NCBI GenBank assembly: GCA_963798805.1
Contig: CAWCVC010000010.1
Location: forward strand, 930,001 to 994,000
Source of the DNA: CAVZCK01 sp963798805
Lineage (GTDB): Bacteria; Pseudomonadota; Alphaproteobacteria; Rhizobiales; Rhodomicrobiaceae
DNA length: 64,000 bases
Direction: 5' to 3'
The first letter of the stretch is position 1. Each line of letters begins with the position of its first letter. A program made the position numbers and the translations under genes. The notes beneath the pieces are model-generated. The model ran no database searches, had not been told where the DNA came from, and saw only the letters and a program-made list of their open reading frames with translations. Positions 43,160 to 52,243 of this stretch are shown piece by piece.

Positions 43160-45361
43160 ATGACTGTCGAGAACACGTTAGAGACGATCAAAGGTCCTGA
43201 TGGGTTCTCGGAGGCCCCGTTTTATATAACGGCTCGAGGACAGGCGACACGCGCACGCCGCACGCTGAAGCACGGCGACGCGTTCGTCGTCCTCGACAGC
43301 TACGGTGATCTCGGCGCGTCCTCCGGTGGCCAGGACGGTCTGTTTCATTGCGACACGCGCTTTCTCTCCTATTTCGAGATCGTCATCGACGGCCTGCAGC
43401 CGTTGCTGCTCGGCTCGAATGTGCGTGACGACAATTCGTTGCTGACCGTCGAACTCACCAATCCGGATATCTTCGCCGAGGGCGAGCTCGTCCTGCAGAA
43501 GGACACCGTGCATATCGAGCGCAATGTCTTTCTTTGGCGCAGCACCGCTTATCAGCGCCTTGCGCTGAAGAATTACGGCGAGACGCCGGTAACCTTCCGC
43601 GCTACGGCTTATTTCGGCAGCGACTTTGCCGACATCTTCGAGGTGCGCGGCGTCAGGCGGGCACGCCGGGGCGTCGTCAACCGCCGCGTCGCCTCGTCCG
43701 ATACGGTGGTGATGACCTATATCGGCCTCGACAGGAAGGCCAGGCGCACAACTATGATGTTCGACCCGGCGCCGACCGAGATTAGCACCAATTCCGCCTC
43801 CTACAGGATCACCTTGCAGCCCGACGAAGGGAAGGTCGTGTTCATGACTGCCGGCTGCGAGCAGTCGGCCGACGAGCGGCCCGCGCGGTTTCTGGCCGGC
43901 TTCCTGGCCGTGCGGCGCGAATTACGGGCGCCTGCGCGGGCATCGACGACGGTCGATACCTCGAATGTGCTGTTCAACGATGTGCTGTGCCGGTCGATGG
44001 CCGATATGGCCATGCTGTTGACCGACACGCCAGAAGGCCAATACCCCTATGCTGGGGTCCCCTGGTTCTCGACCACATTCGGGCGCGACGGCCTGATCAC
44101 CGCGATCCAGCTTCTATGGTGCAATCCCACGATTGCCAAGGGCGTGCTCCGGCGGCTCGCCCGCTATCAGGCAACCGAATACGAGCCGGAGGCGGACGCC
44201 CAACCCGGCAAGATCCTGCACGAGATGCGCGGTGGCGAGATGGCCACGCTCGGGGAGGTGCCGTTCGGCCTCTATTATGGCAGCGTCAACTCGACGCCTT
44301 TGTTTCTCGTGCTGCTCGGCCGCTATGTCGAGCGCACCGCCGACATGGAGACCCTGCGCGAGCTCTGGCCGGCCGCCGAAGCCGCTCTGCGCTGGATCGA
44401 CGGTCCGGGCGACCCTGACGGGGACGGCTTCGTTGAATATCAGCGGGAGACCGAGGAAGGGCTCAGCAATCAGTGCTGGAAGGATTCTGCCGATTCGGTC
44501 TTCCACCGCGACGGCCGGCTCGCCAACGGCCCGCTCGCGCTTTGCGAGGTCCAGGGGTACGTCTTCGAGGCCAAGCGGCGCACCGCCTTTTGCGCGCGGC
44601 TGCTCGGCTTTCATGAACGCGCCCAGCAATTGGAGGCCGAAGCGGAGCGTCTCGCCGCACGTTTCGAGGAAAGCTACTGGCTGCCGGAGCTTGACACTTA
44701 CGCGCTCGCCCTCGATGGCCAGAAGGAGCCTTGCCGCGTCCGGTCCTCGAATGCCGGCCATCTGCTCTTCTCCGGCATTGTGCGGCCCGACCGGGGCGCG
44801 ATCGTCTCGGAAGAACTGCTGCGCCCGCGCTTCTTCTCGGGCTGGGGGATCAGGACCATCGCCAAGGACAAGTCGCGCTACAATCCCATGTCCTACCACA
44901 ACGGCTCGGTCTGGCCGCATGACAATGCGCTGATCGCGCTGGGTCTCGCCCGCTACGGGACGCTGGACTCGGTGGACCGGGTCTTCAGCGGGCTGACGGA
45001 AGCGGCCTCCTATATGGAGCTGCGGCGGCTGCCCGAGCTGTTCTGCGGTTTTCAGCGCGCGAAGGGCCGTGGTGCGACGCTCTATCCGGTCGCCTGCGCG
45101 CCCCAGGCGTGGGCGAGCGCCACGCCGTTCTCGCTGATCGATGCCGCGCTCGGCTTCGAGTTCGACACCGGTGCCCGCGAGATCCGGATGCGCAATCCGC
45201 ATCTGCCGGCCTTTCTCGACGAGGTGCTGATCCGGGACCTGCGTCTGGGCGATTCCAGCGTCGACTTCGTGGTCAGGCGGCACGGTCCGGAGATTTCCGT
45301 GCAGCTTCTGCGGGGCGGCGACGACGTGCGCGTCGCCGTTGTTTTCGGGGCAAGGCCGTAG
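43160..45361 (+). CDS. Amylo-alpha-1,6-glucosidase (glycogen debranching-type)
   Basis: A 733-residue protein with an N-terminal GDE-N domain (KHGDAFVVLDSYGDLGASSGGQDG in pieces, FHCDTRFLSYFEIVIDG) and a C-terminal six-hairpin GH133/GH15-like domain: GVPWFSTTFGRDGLITAIQLLW, NQCWKDSADSVFH, and NPMSYHNGSVWPHDNALIALGL, where the catalytic acids lie. It should hydrolyse alpha-1,6 branches of a glycogen-like polymer or a related glucan. Starts 10 bases after the GT4 gene. Confidence 0.9.
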   Translation: MTVENTLETIKGPDGFSEAPFYITARGQATRARRTLKHGDAFVVLDSYGDLGASSGGQDGLFHCDTRFLSYFEIVIDGLQPLLLGSNVRDDNSLLTVELTNPDIFAEGELVLQKDTVHIERNVFLWRSTAYQRLALKNYGETPVTFRATAYFGSDFADIFEVRGVRRARRGVVNRRVASSDTVVMTYIGLDRKARRTTMMFDPAPTEISTNSASYRITLQPDEGKVVFMTAGCEQSADERPARFLAGFLAVRRELRAPARASTTVDTSNVLFNDVLCRSMADMAMLLTDTPEGQYPYAGVPWFSTTFGRDGLITAIQLLWCNPTIAKGVLRRLARYQATEYEPEADAQPGKILHEMRGGEMATLGEVPFGLYYGSVNSTPLFLVLLGRYVERTADMETLRELWPAAEAALRWIDGPGDPDGDGFVEYQRETEEGLSNQCWKDSADSVFHRDGRLANGPLALCEVQGYVFEAKRRTAFCARLLGFHERAQQLEAEAERLAARFEESYWLPELDTYALALDGQKEPCRVRSSNAGHLLFSGIVRPDRGAIVSEELLRPRFFSGWGIRTIAKDKSRYNPMSYHNGSVWPHDNALIALGLARYGTLDSVDRVFSGLTEAASYMELRRLPELFCGFQRAKGRGATLYPVACAPQAWASATPFSLIDAALGFEFDTGAREIRMRNPHLPAFLDEVLIRDLRLGDSSVDFVVRRHGPEISVQLLRGGDDVRVAVVFGARP

Positions 45362-45388
45362 GCCGGACCCACCGCCCACGCTCCTCCT

Positions 45389-45895
45389 TTATTCCGTGAC
45401 CCAGTCCGCGCAGCGCGGCGGCATGCTCGTGCCCCAGGGCATGATCGGCACCGTCGAGGTCGAATTCTCCGGGCTGCCCTCGATCAGCTTGTCCGTATAT
45501 ACGAGATAAACCAATACGTTGCGCTTCTTATCGCAGCCGCGCACGATGCGCATCTTCTTGAAGAAGATCGAACGCCGCTGCCGGAACATTTCCTCGCCCT
45601 GCTCGAATTTCTCCTTGAAGCTGATCGGCCCGATCTGCCGGCACGCCAGCGAGGCGTTGGAAAGCTGCTCGGCGAGGCCGAGATAGCCGGTCCAGCCGCC
45701 CTTCTCCGGCACGGTGAAATGGCAGGCCACCCCTTCGACAATGGGATCGTCGATCCCGTAGGTGGCCAGCTTGTGGTCGGGCGAGAGGAATTTCCAGACG
45801 GTGGTCTTCTTGAAGATCAGATCGGGCTGCTCGGCCGCGAAAGCCGCGGACGCCCCGACGAGGATCGCGATGACGGAAAGGAGAGCTGTGCGCAT
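45389..45895 (-). CDS. creA: CreA family exported protein
   Basis: A 168-residue protein with a signal peptide (MRTALLSVIAILVGASAAFA, ATG 45895 preceded by GGAGAG). KKTTVWKFLSPDHKLATYGIDDP, CHFTVPEKGGWTGYLGLAE and VRGCDKKRNVLVYLVYTDKLIEGSPENSTSTVPI, in pieces, match CreA, a conserved periplasmic protein of unknown function. A longer frame to 46000 lacks a signal. Convergent with the debranching gene. Confidence 0.88.
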   Translation of the reverse strand: MRTALLSVIAILVGASAAFAAEQPDLIFKKTTVWKFLSPDHKLATYGIDDPIVEGVACHFTVPEKGGWTGYLGLAEQLSNASLACRQIGPISFKEKFEQGEEMFRQRRSIFFKKMRIVRGCDKKRNVLVYLVYTDKLIEGSPENSTSTVPIMPWGTSMPPRCADWVTE

Positions 45896-46215
45896 GAGAT
45901 GCCTTTGACCTGCTTGCGATTTGAGAACAATGGAAGGGCGGGATTGATCCACGGCCGCGCCCGGCGGGCAAGAGTATTCGCCGGGACGATGATCCGCCAC
46001 GCGCGTTCAATCACCGCACCGCACAGCCGGAATCGGGCGAAATTTAGCAAAGGACATAGGCGAAGGCGGGTCGTTTGTGCTCTAATGTGCCTCATGAAAA
46101 GGCGGAAGGCGCCTCTTTTGGGCTTTGATCCCGGTCAAAGCCGAGGCTTGCCGCGACCGCTAGCGTTCAGAATGAACGCAATTGCATCAAAATCCCCCAA
46201 ATCACGGAGGCGATG

Positions 46216-46650
46216 ATGACAATCCAGCCCCAAAGCGCACAGCGCTTCGATTTCGATTTCGGCCCGGCCTTCAAGATGTACATGGAAAATCTGGAGAAAT
46301 GGCGGAAGACCTATGAGCAAATGGCTCAGGCTCCGCGAGCCGAATCCGGATATGCTGCGGAGGCTCTCTCCGGCAATTATGACAAAGCTATGGGCCAATG
46401 GCAGAAGACCGGCGAGGAACTCTTCCGCCGCTTGGTCGAACAGCAGATCGAGATGTGCCGGTTTTTCGAGCGGCGCTGGGAGCAATATCTGGGACTGCCG
46501 GAGCAGCTCGCTCAGTGCAAGTCCCCCCTGGAGTGCAGCCAAGTCCAGCTCGCTTTTATGAACCAGCTTGCGAACGACTACGCCCATGAGAGCGGTAAGC
46601 TCACTCAGCCGATGAGCGAGCTGATGTCGAATTGGACGCGTACGGACTAA
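46216..46650 (+). CDS. Phasin-like small helical protein
   Basis: A 144-residue protein; ATG 46216 is preferred to 46213 because GGAGG is then properly spaced. It is nearly all helix (FKMYMENLEKWRKTYEQMAQ, FRRLVEQQIEMCRFFERRWEQYL, LECSQVQLAFMNQLANDYAHE), the look of phasins, which coat polyhydroxyalkanoate granules. There is no firm family signature. A classical terminator follows. Confidence 0.4.
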   Translation: MTIQPQSAQRFDFDFGPAFKMYMENLEKWRKTYEQMAQAPRAESGYAAEALSGNYDKAMGQWQKTGEELFRRLVEQQIEMCRFFERRWEQYLGLPEQLAQCKSPLECSQVQLAFMNQLANDYAHESGKLTQPMSELMSNWTRTD

Positions 46651-46772
46651 GCGCTCGCGGCGAGCTCAGGCAAAAGAACGGCGGCCATCCCGTGGCCGTC
46701 GGAACAAGCCGAGACGGGCCGGCCTGAGGCGCTGAACGCGCATTTGCCGGCCACACTTGCTCCCCAATAAAC

Positions 46773-46808
46773 GCGCACCGCATGATGCGGTGCGCGAGAT
46801 GGTTTTTT
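46773..46808 (+). terminator. Rho-independent terminator
   Basis: A perfect ten-base-pair stem GCGCACCGCA/TGCGGTGCGC with loop TGA, then TTTTTT at 46803-46808. It follows the phasin-like gene by 120 bases and lies just beyond the convergent DUF2892 gene. Confidence 0.85.
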
Positions 46809-47007
46809 ACGCTTCGTAGCCCCGGCTGTTGAGCCCCAGAACCGAATAGGCAGGGCACCAGCCGAACAGGCCGGTCAGCAGCGGGACGATGCCGATCCAG
46901 CCGAGCCAGTCGAGGCCGGTGCCGGGCCGGGTGATCGCGATCGCCAGCAGAACGATACCGGCCAGCACCCGGAGAAAGCGGTCGGTCAGGCCAACATTCC
47001 GTCTCAT
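46807..47007 (-). CDS. DUF2892 family small membrane protein
   Basis: A 66-residue protein. MRRNVGLTDRFLRVLAGIVLLAIA and GWIGIVPLLTGLFGWCPAYSVLGL give the two-helix DUF2892 pattern, including GWCPAY. ATG 47007 gives a six-base gap to GGGGAGG; ATG 47013 would be directly attached to it. Relatives often accompany rhodanese or sulfur genes. Function unknown. Confidence 0.82.
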   Translation of the reverse strand: MRRNVGLTDRFLRVLAGIVLLAIAITRPGTGLDWLGWIGIVPLLTGLFGWCPAYSVLGLNSRGYEA

Positions 47008-47013
47008 GAGCAT

Positions 47014-47511
47014 CCTCCCCTTCGACGTCCAGCGGAAGCGCCAAGCGCCATGATATAGAATTATATGATGCGCTCGAAGAGGCGGGCTGCACTTTGACGA
47101 AAATCAAGCGATGTCCGCGCTCTGGGGACCTTCGGCAGGCCGAATGGAAGGAATTCTATCTCGACAACGCGATATGGGAAATTCCGTCGGACAGAACCAA
47201 AATGGGCCGTCCACGCAAACCGAAAGCCGCCTTTTGGGCACTGCTGAGCGATCATTCCGAGGCGTGGTGTGATTAAGCGGGCGGATCCGTGATGATCGTT
47301 CTGGAACCGACGCGCTGGACGTTCGTTCCCGACAATGACCACACGCCCAAGAAAGACGCCGCGCTGTCTTCGTAGTGATCCCCATAAACGGGCAGGTGTC
47401 GGAGGATAGGCCTACGACCCGGAGGAGCTTGCTCGCCGCGCTCGCCGACCAGAGCCCGCCAAAACGGCAAACGTCAATGGTCAGGCGGGCTTCACTTCAG
47501 AGGAGAGATCA
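47014..47511. other. Gap with integrase remnant
   Basis: About 500 bases between the DUF2892 and ferritin-like genes. Beyond the integrase remnant it holds short meaningless frames only. GAGGAGAGA at 47500-47508 is the ribosome binding site for the next gene. No tRNA or attachment-site repeat was recognised. Confidence 0.4.
47094..47235 (+). pseudogene. Remnant of a tyrosine recombinase (integrase)
   Basis: The translation RSGDLRQAEWKEFYLDNAIWEIPSDRTKMGRPRKP, in pieces, is the short region of phage- or P4-type integrases that follows the first catalytic arginine (normally RPGELRxAEWxEFDL, WxIPAERMKMxxPH). The residues before and after are missing, and the arginine position reads serine-glycine context only. 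About 45 codons remain. It marks a past integration event near 47 kb. Confidence 0.55.
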
Positions 47512-47991
47512 ATGACCGAGCAGAACTCAAATGAAGGCAAGCAGCCAATTTCGCGCGATCGCCTGGCCGAGCTTCTGAACGAAGACCTCGCACGCGAATA
47601 TCAGGCCATTATTGCCTATGTTGTCTATTCCCAGGTTCTGAAAGGCGCAGAATATATGAGCATCGCCGATCAGCTGGAGATTCATGCGCGGCAGGAGCTT
47701 GAGCACGCCTTGATCATCTCGCGGCAAATCGACTATCTGGGCAAAATGCCGGCCGTGGTTCCAAAACCAGTGCGCACATCGGAAAATCCAAAGGACATGC
47801 TCCGTTTTGATCTCGACAACGAAAACGAGACCATCCGGAACTATCGCGAGAGAGTCCGCCAATGCGAAGCTTTGGGGGAATTCGCAATGGCCGAAGAGGT
47901 CCGCAAGATTCTCGTGAATGAGCAAGACCATCAAATTGATCTGGCCACCGCTCTCGGCGAGGACGTTCCCGATCTGAGCGGTCAGGTGTGA
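47512..47991 (+). CDS. Ferritin-like (bacterioferritin-type) protein
   Basis: A 159-residue four-helix protein. Metal-ligand patterns are visible: an early glutamate in LNEDLAREYQAIIAYVVYSQ, E-x2-H in RQELEHALIISRQIDYLG, an E in ENETIRNYRERVRQCEALGE, and a late E-x2-D/H in NEQDHQIDLATAL. This matches the bacterioferritin/ferritin-like fold with a diiron site. It could store iron or be an oxidase; haem ligands were not found. Good ribosome binding site. Confidence 0.78.
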   Translation: MTEQNSNEGKQPISRDRLAELLNEDLAREYQAIIAYVVYSQVLKGAEYMSIADQLEIHARQELEHALIISRQIDYLGKMPAVVPKPVRTSENPKDMLRFDLDNENETIRNYRERVRQCEALGEFAMAEEVRKILVNEQDHQIDLATALGEDVPDLSGQV

Positions 47992-48113
47992 CGGGGATAA
48001 TAATTTGCCTCCTGGGACGATCTGCATATTTCGGAATGATCACGCCACAAAACGCGTGGTAGGCCCCTGACCGCTGTCAATGTTTTCATTCGAGGGCTCG
48101 CTCCGCGAAAGCT

Positions 48114-49361
48114 TCAATGCTGGCGTGGCGCGTTCTTCGCAAGAGCGAGATGCGCCACAAGCGCCGCCAGGCCGAACAACGCTCCCAGCGCACACACCGC
48201 CAGCCATCCACTCTCGCTCCAGGCGAGGCCAGCGCCGCCAGCACCTATGGCACCGCCGATGAAGAAGAGGCCGACGAAAAGACCATTGAGACGCCCCCGG
48301 GCTTCGGGCGTGAGCAGATTGATGGCGCGGCGACCGATCGTCTGTTCGCCGATGACCCCGATATCGAGGCAGGCAGCGGCAAGTGCAAGCAAGAGGAGAT
48401 GCACGAGCCAGCCGCCACCGATCCCGGCGCCGCCCAAAGCCGCAATGCCGAAGCCGATGACGATCATGCCATGGGCGAAGACAGTCGCAGGAAAGCTCAG
48501 GCCCCGATCTCCGGCACGCCCCGCGATCGGCGCGACGAACGCTCCGGTTGCGCCGACCAGCGCAAAGACCGCAATGCCGCGTTGATCGAGGCCGAACGGC
48601 GCCTGCGTCAGCCGCAGCGCAATCGCGGTCCAGAAGGCGCTGAAGGCTCCGAGACCGCAGGCGGCGGTGAAGGATCGCAATCTCAACACAGGCTCCCGGC
48701 GCAGCAGGTCCCAGAGCGTGCGCAGCAATGCCGGATAGGAAAGCTCCCGATAGGGCCGCCTCGTCGGCAGGCTGCGCGCCATGAGCAGGATCAGCGCCGC
48801 CATCAGCGCCGCCGACAGCGCATAAAAGGCACGCCAACCGAAGGCGTCGGCGATGAGGCTGGCCATTGGCCGGGACAGCAGAATGCCGACCATGACGCCG
48901 CTCATCACATCGCCGACCACGCGGCCGCGCGCTTCGGGGGGCGCCATCGAGGCGGCGAGCGGTACCATCATCTGAATGCTGCAGCAGGCTGCCCCGAGCA
49001 GAAACAGGGCAATGAGAAACGGCGCCGGTGCGGTAATGGCTGCTGTGGCGATCGCAAATAGGACTGCGCCCGCCTGGGTCGCCAAGATAAGACTGCGGTT
49101 CTCGAGCAGATCGGCTAGGGGCACCAGAAAAATAAGGCCGACGCCATAACCGAGCAGCGGCAGTGTACTGATCAGCCCCGCCGCGCTCGCATCGAGGCCG
49201 ATCGATGACGCGATCGGGCCGACAAGCGGCTGCGCCGCCGAAAGGTTCATGATGATGACGCCGACCGCCATGGCCAAAGTCCAGATCAGCCGGCGGGAGA
49301 GCTGCAACGGCGGCGAAGCCTCCAGCGGCTTCACAATGTCACCGGAATCGAGGGGAGCCAT
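48114..49361 (-). CDS. MFS transporter
   Basis: A 415-residue protein with twelve predicted helices. GVGLIFLVPLADLLENR is the loop-2/3 motif of the major facilitator family, and the second half repeats it weakly (FVAPIAGRAGDRG). Such DHA-type members export drugs or metabolites. It is divergent from a LysR gene with shared palindromic operators, so that regulator probably controls it. Confidence 0.88.
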   Translation of the reverse strand: MAPLDSGDIVKPLEASPPLQLSRRLIWTLAMAVGVIIMNLSAAQPLVGPIASSIGLDASAAGLISTLPLLGYGVGLIFLVPLADLLENRSLILATQAGAVLFAIATAAITAPAPFLIALFLLGAACCSIQMMVPLAASMAPPEARGRVVGDVMSGVMVGILLSRPMASLIADAFGWRAFYALSAALMAALILLMARSLPTRRPYRELSYPALLRTLWDLLRREPVLRLRSFTAACGLGAFSAFWTAIALRLTQAPFGLDQRGIAVFALVGATGAFVAPIAGRAGDRGLSFPATVFAHGMIVIGFGIAALGGAGIGGGWLVHLLLLALAAACLDIGVIGEQTIGRRAINLLTPEARGRLNGLFVGLFFIGGAIGAGGAGLAWSESGWLAVCALGALFGLAALVAHLALAKNAPRQH

Positions 49362-49383
49362 CCGTGCCTCATTTGATCATTGC

Positions 49384-49407
49384 GCATAACATTGCGCGAG
49401 GTTATGC
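49384..49407. promoter_or_regulatory. Probable LysR operator, spaced palindrome
   Basis: GCATAAC and GTTATGC, a perfect seven-base inverted repeat with ten bases between (49384-49390, 49401-49407). It lies 23 bases upstream of the MFS start codon, inside the short 102-base divergent region. Confidence 0.65.
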
Positions 49408-49439
49408 TGCTTAGGCAACATGCGGCAATTGAAATTGAG

Positions 49440-49454
49440 GCATAATCATTATGC
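49440..49454. promoter_or_regulatory. Probable LysR operator, tight palindrome
   Basis: GCATAAT-C-ATTATGC, a perfect palindrome ending ten bases before the LysR start. Its half-site is the same as that of the box at 49384-49407, suggesting one regulator binds both and represses its own gene here. Confidence 0.65.
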
Positions 49455-49463
49455 GATGTCGGC

Positions 49464-50372
49464 ATGAACACCCGTGACCTCGAAGCCTTCCTCGCCGTCA
49501 TCGAAACCGGCTCCATCGTGGCTGCCTCGGCGCGGCTCAACCTCACTCAACCCGGCGTCACCCGGCGCATCCAAAGTCTGGAGGAGATGCTCGGGACAGA
49601 GCTGCTCGATCGGCAGTCGAAACCGCTGAAGCCGACGCCGGCGGGGCGGCAGGCCTATGAGCATGGCCGCAGCGTGCTGCGCGCTTTGGACGACCTGAAA
49701 AGTGGCGCCGCGGCACAGCAGCAACCGATCGGCGAATTCCGGCTCGGCATTACCCCCTACCTTTCGGAGGCGTCTCTGGCCGCTCCCCTCGACCGGCTGC
49801 GTCGTGAATTCCCGGGGCTGGAGCTGAAGGTTGCGGCGGCCTGGACCCCGGAGCTGCAGGAGCAGCTCGACCGCAATGAGATCGACGCCGCCGCCATCTG
49901 CCTGACCGAAGGCATCGCGCCGCCGGAGCCTTTCGAGGCGGAAAATCTCGGCAGCCAGCCGATCATCATCATCGCGTCGCCGCAATTCGATCTGCCGGAG
50001 CAGGCGACGCTGCAGGATCTGTCACGCTGCCCATGGGTGATGAACAAGGACGGCTGCGGCTTCCGCGCGACGGTGCGGCGGGCCTTTGATGCCGCCCGCC
50101 TCCCCTTCCACGTCGCAGTCGAAGCTATCAGCGCGGATCTGCGTCTGTCGCTCGTTGCACGCGGCATCGGGATCGGCTTCATCACCCGATCAGCTCTGGC
50201 AGCAAGCCCGCTGCGGGATGCAGTTCGGGTGATCGAGCTTTCGGATTTCCAGCCGCGCGTCTGCGCCTGGCTGGTGCACCGCCCGCCTGCCGGCCGGCTG
50301 GCCCGGCCATTGGCGGTGTTCAAGAACGCATTGCTCGAGGAGCTGGCAGGCGACCTGGCTCGCGGTCTGTGA
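49464..50372 (+). CDS. LysR-family transcriptional regulator
   Basis: A 302-residue regulator. The helix-turn-helix is MNTRDLEAFLAVIETGSIV, ASARLNLTQPGVTRRIQSLEEMLG, followed by the linker and a periplasmic-binding-type effector domain (EFRLGITPYLSEASLA). It is divergent from the MFS gene and probably senses its substrate. Effector unknown. Confidence 0.93.
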   Translation: MNTRDLEAFLAVIETGSIVAASARLNLTQPGVTRRIQSLEEMLGTELLDRQSKPLKPTPAGRQAYEHGRSVLRALDDLKSGAAAQQQPIGEFRLGITPYLSEASLAAPLDRLRREFPGLELKVAAAWTPELQEQLDRNEIDAAAICLTEGIAPPEPFEAENLGSQPIIIIASPQFDLPEQATLQDLSRCPWVMNKDGCGFRATVRRAFDAARLPFHVAVEAISADLRLSLVARGIGIGFITRSALAASPLRDAVRVIELSDFQPRVCAWLVHRPPAGRLARPLAVFKNALLEELAGDLARGL

Positions 50373-50499
50373 GCAATCTGGACAATCGTTTGCAGAACAG
50401 ACGGATCCGCGCCAGCCGCCGTTTGAATTCCCGTGCCGGGTTAGGAGGCGAGGCGCATTGCGACGCCCCGCTCGTAGTCTTGGCGGCGTGAGGCGCCGA

Positions 50500-51528
50500 T
50501 CAATCCGCGACCGTCTTTTCCGCCTCCGTCAGCGTCGCGGCTTCCGGGAAGGTCGGATAGACGCCCGCATGGCGGCCCATCTGCTGCGTCAGCGCCAGCA
50601 CGCAGTCGATATAGGGCGTGTCGAGATCGACGATCCGGCCCATCTCCTGAACGGCGGTCAACAGCGCATCGAGTTCGAGCGGGCGGCCGCGGTCCAGATC
50701 CTGCAGCATCGAGGTGCGGTGCGCGCCGACATTGGCCGCGCCGTTGATGCGCCGCTCGATATCGACGCGGAAATGCACACCGAGTCGCCGGCCGATGCGC
50801 TCCGCCTCCAGCATCATGCTGCGCGCCACCATCCGCGTCCCTGGATCGGTGGCGATGACGTCGAGCGTCTCTCCGGTCAGCGCCGAGATCGGGTTGAAGC
50901 AGAGATTGCCCCAGAGTTTCAGCCAGATGTCGTTGCGGATTTCTGGATAGACGCGCGGCTTCAGCCCGCCTTTGGCGAAAATATCGGCCAAGGTCTTCAG
51001 CCGCTCGGTTTCCTTGCGGTTCGGCTCGCCGAGCCCGAAGGCGTTGCCGTAAATATGCTTAATTACGCCCGGCTCGGTGATTTCCGTGGCCGGATAGACC
51101 GTGCAGCCGATGACGCGCTCCGGCCCGATCACCCGCCATTGGCGGTCGCCCGGATCGACGCTTTCCAGCCGCAAATTCGCGAATTGGCCCTGGAGGCCGT
51201 AGAAATACCACCAAGGCACGCCGTTCTGCGCCGTGACCACGGTGGTCGACGGACCGAAAAGCGGGGTCATCTGCTCCGCGCTCTCCCAGGCCTGATGGGA
51301 TTTCAGCGCGATGATGACGTAGTCCTGCGGCCCGAGATCCTGCGGATTGCTGGTTGCGGGCACCTCTACGGTCTGCTTGCCGCCCTCGCCGACCAGAGTG
51401 AGGCCCTTCGACTTGATCGCGGCCAGATGATCGCCGCGGGCAACGACCGAAACATTCGCGCCACTTTGTTTGAGCAATACGGCGAGATAGCCGCCGACAG
51501 CCCCCGCTCCGAATATGCAGATCTTCAT
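50500..51528 (-). CDS. panE: 2-dehydropantoate 2-reductase family protein
   Basis: A 342-residue NADPH-dependent enzyme. MKICIFGAGAVGGYLAVLL is the cofactor motif, IALKSHQ and TAQNGVPWW follow, and the catalytic lysine is in DIWLKLWGNLCFNPISAL. It is longer than E. coli PanE (about 300). PanE makes pantoate for coenzyme A, but this family has several paralogues with unknown substrates, so the symbol is provisional. Confidence 0.82.
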   Translation of the reverse strand: MKICIFGAGAVGGYLAVLLKQSGANVSVVARGDHLAAIKSKGLTLVGEGGKQTVEVPATSNPQDLGPQDYVIIALKSHQAWESAEQMTPLFGPSTTVVTAQNGVPWWYFYGLQGQFANLRLESVDPGDRQWRVIGPERVIGCTVYPATEITEPGVIKHIYGNAFGLGEPNRKETERLKTLADIFAKGGLKPRVYPEIRNDIWLKLWGNLCFNPISALTGETLDVIATDPGTRMVARSMMLEAERIGRRLGVHFRVDIERRINGAANVGAHRTSMLQDLDRGRPLELDALLTAVQEMGRIVDLDTPYIDCVLALTQQMGRHAGVYPTFPEAATLTEAEKTVAD

Positions 51529-51648
51529 GTCTTCCCGAACCTCTTCATGGGCATAAGCTTGATGATCCGCCGCCGCAGCCGCAGATCTTCCTACGTGGAA
51601 TTAGAATGGCATTCCTTCGCCAAAGACAAAAGCCGTTCGTCGACAATC

Positions 51649-52221
51649 TTAACGCATCTGAACTGGGATCAGCTCAGGATCATCTCTTTCCTGCAGCCGA
51701 AAGCCGCAGCAGCGCGCGAATCTCAGAGTGAGAGCCTTTCGGCGTGCTCCGGCAAGCCTGTGCTCCGGCGCCTCGTGCACCACCTCGGCGCCGAAGCGGT
51801 CGGCAATGATCAGGCCGCAATCCTCCGGGATCAGCTCGCGCGGGAATTCGGCGCTCACAGCGAAATAGAAGCGGTCGCACCAAAGCCGGTAGTCCGGCCA
51901 TTTCTGGTCCGAGCGGAAATCGGCGAGCGAGGATTTGATTTCCACGATAGCGATGCCGCCCTGCTCGTCGAGCGCAATGAGGTCGCAGCGCCGCCCGTCG
52001 GCGAGCGGCAATTCGGTGAGCACCGCCGCGTTCAAATCGCGGAAATACCGACTCACACCGCGCGCAATCCCGACGGCCACGCGGGCAACCGACGCCATAA
52101 CGAAGATGTGTTCGGCCGTCGCTTGCTTGACGTCCGGCTCCGTTCCTATATTGTTCTCGTCGTCCGGCTGGATTTCGCCTTGTTTTGGAACGAATTTAGC
52201 CGGGCGCGAGTTTCGGGTCAT
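51649..52221 (-). CDS. mmcB: MmcB-family DNA repair protein
   Basis: About 190 residues from ATG 52221; ATG 52098 is a plausible later start and 52245 an earlier one. RYFRDLNAAVLTELPLADGRRCDLIALDEQGGIAIVEIKSS (in pieces) is a PD-(D/E)xK-type nuclease core: D in RRCDLIAL, E-x-K in VEIKSS. FRSDQKWPDYRLWCDRFYFAV and PEDCGLIIADRFGAEVV match MmcB, an SOS-linked damage-tolerance protein of alphaproteobacteria. No LexA box was recognised upstream. Divergent from egtB. Confidence 0.65.
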   Translation of the reverse strand: MTRNSRPAKFVPKQGEIQPDDENNIGTEPDVKQATAEHIFVMASVARVAVGIARGVSRYFRDLNAAVLTELPLADGRRCDLIALDEQGGIAIVEIKSSLADFRSDQKWPDYRLWCDRFYFAVSAEFPRELIPEDCGLIIADRFGAEVVHEAPEHRLAGARRKALTLRFARCCGFRLQERDDPELIPVQMR

Positions 52222-52243
52222 TGTTTGCAGCGGAGTCCGTGCC

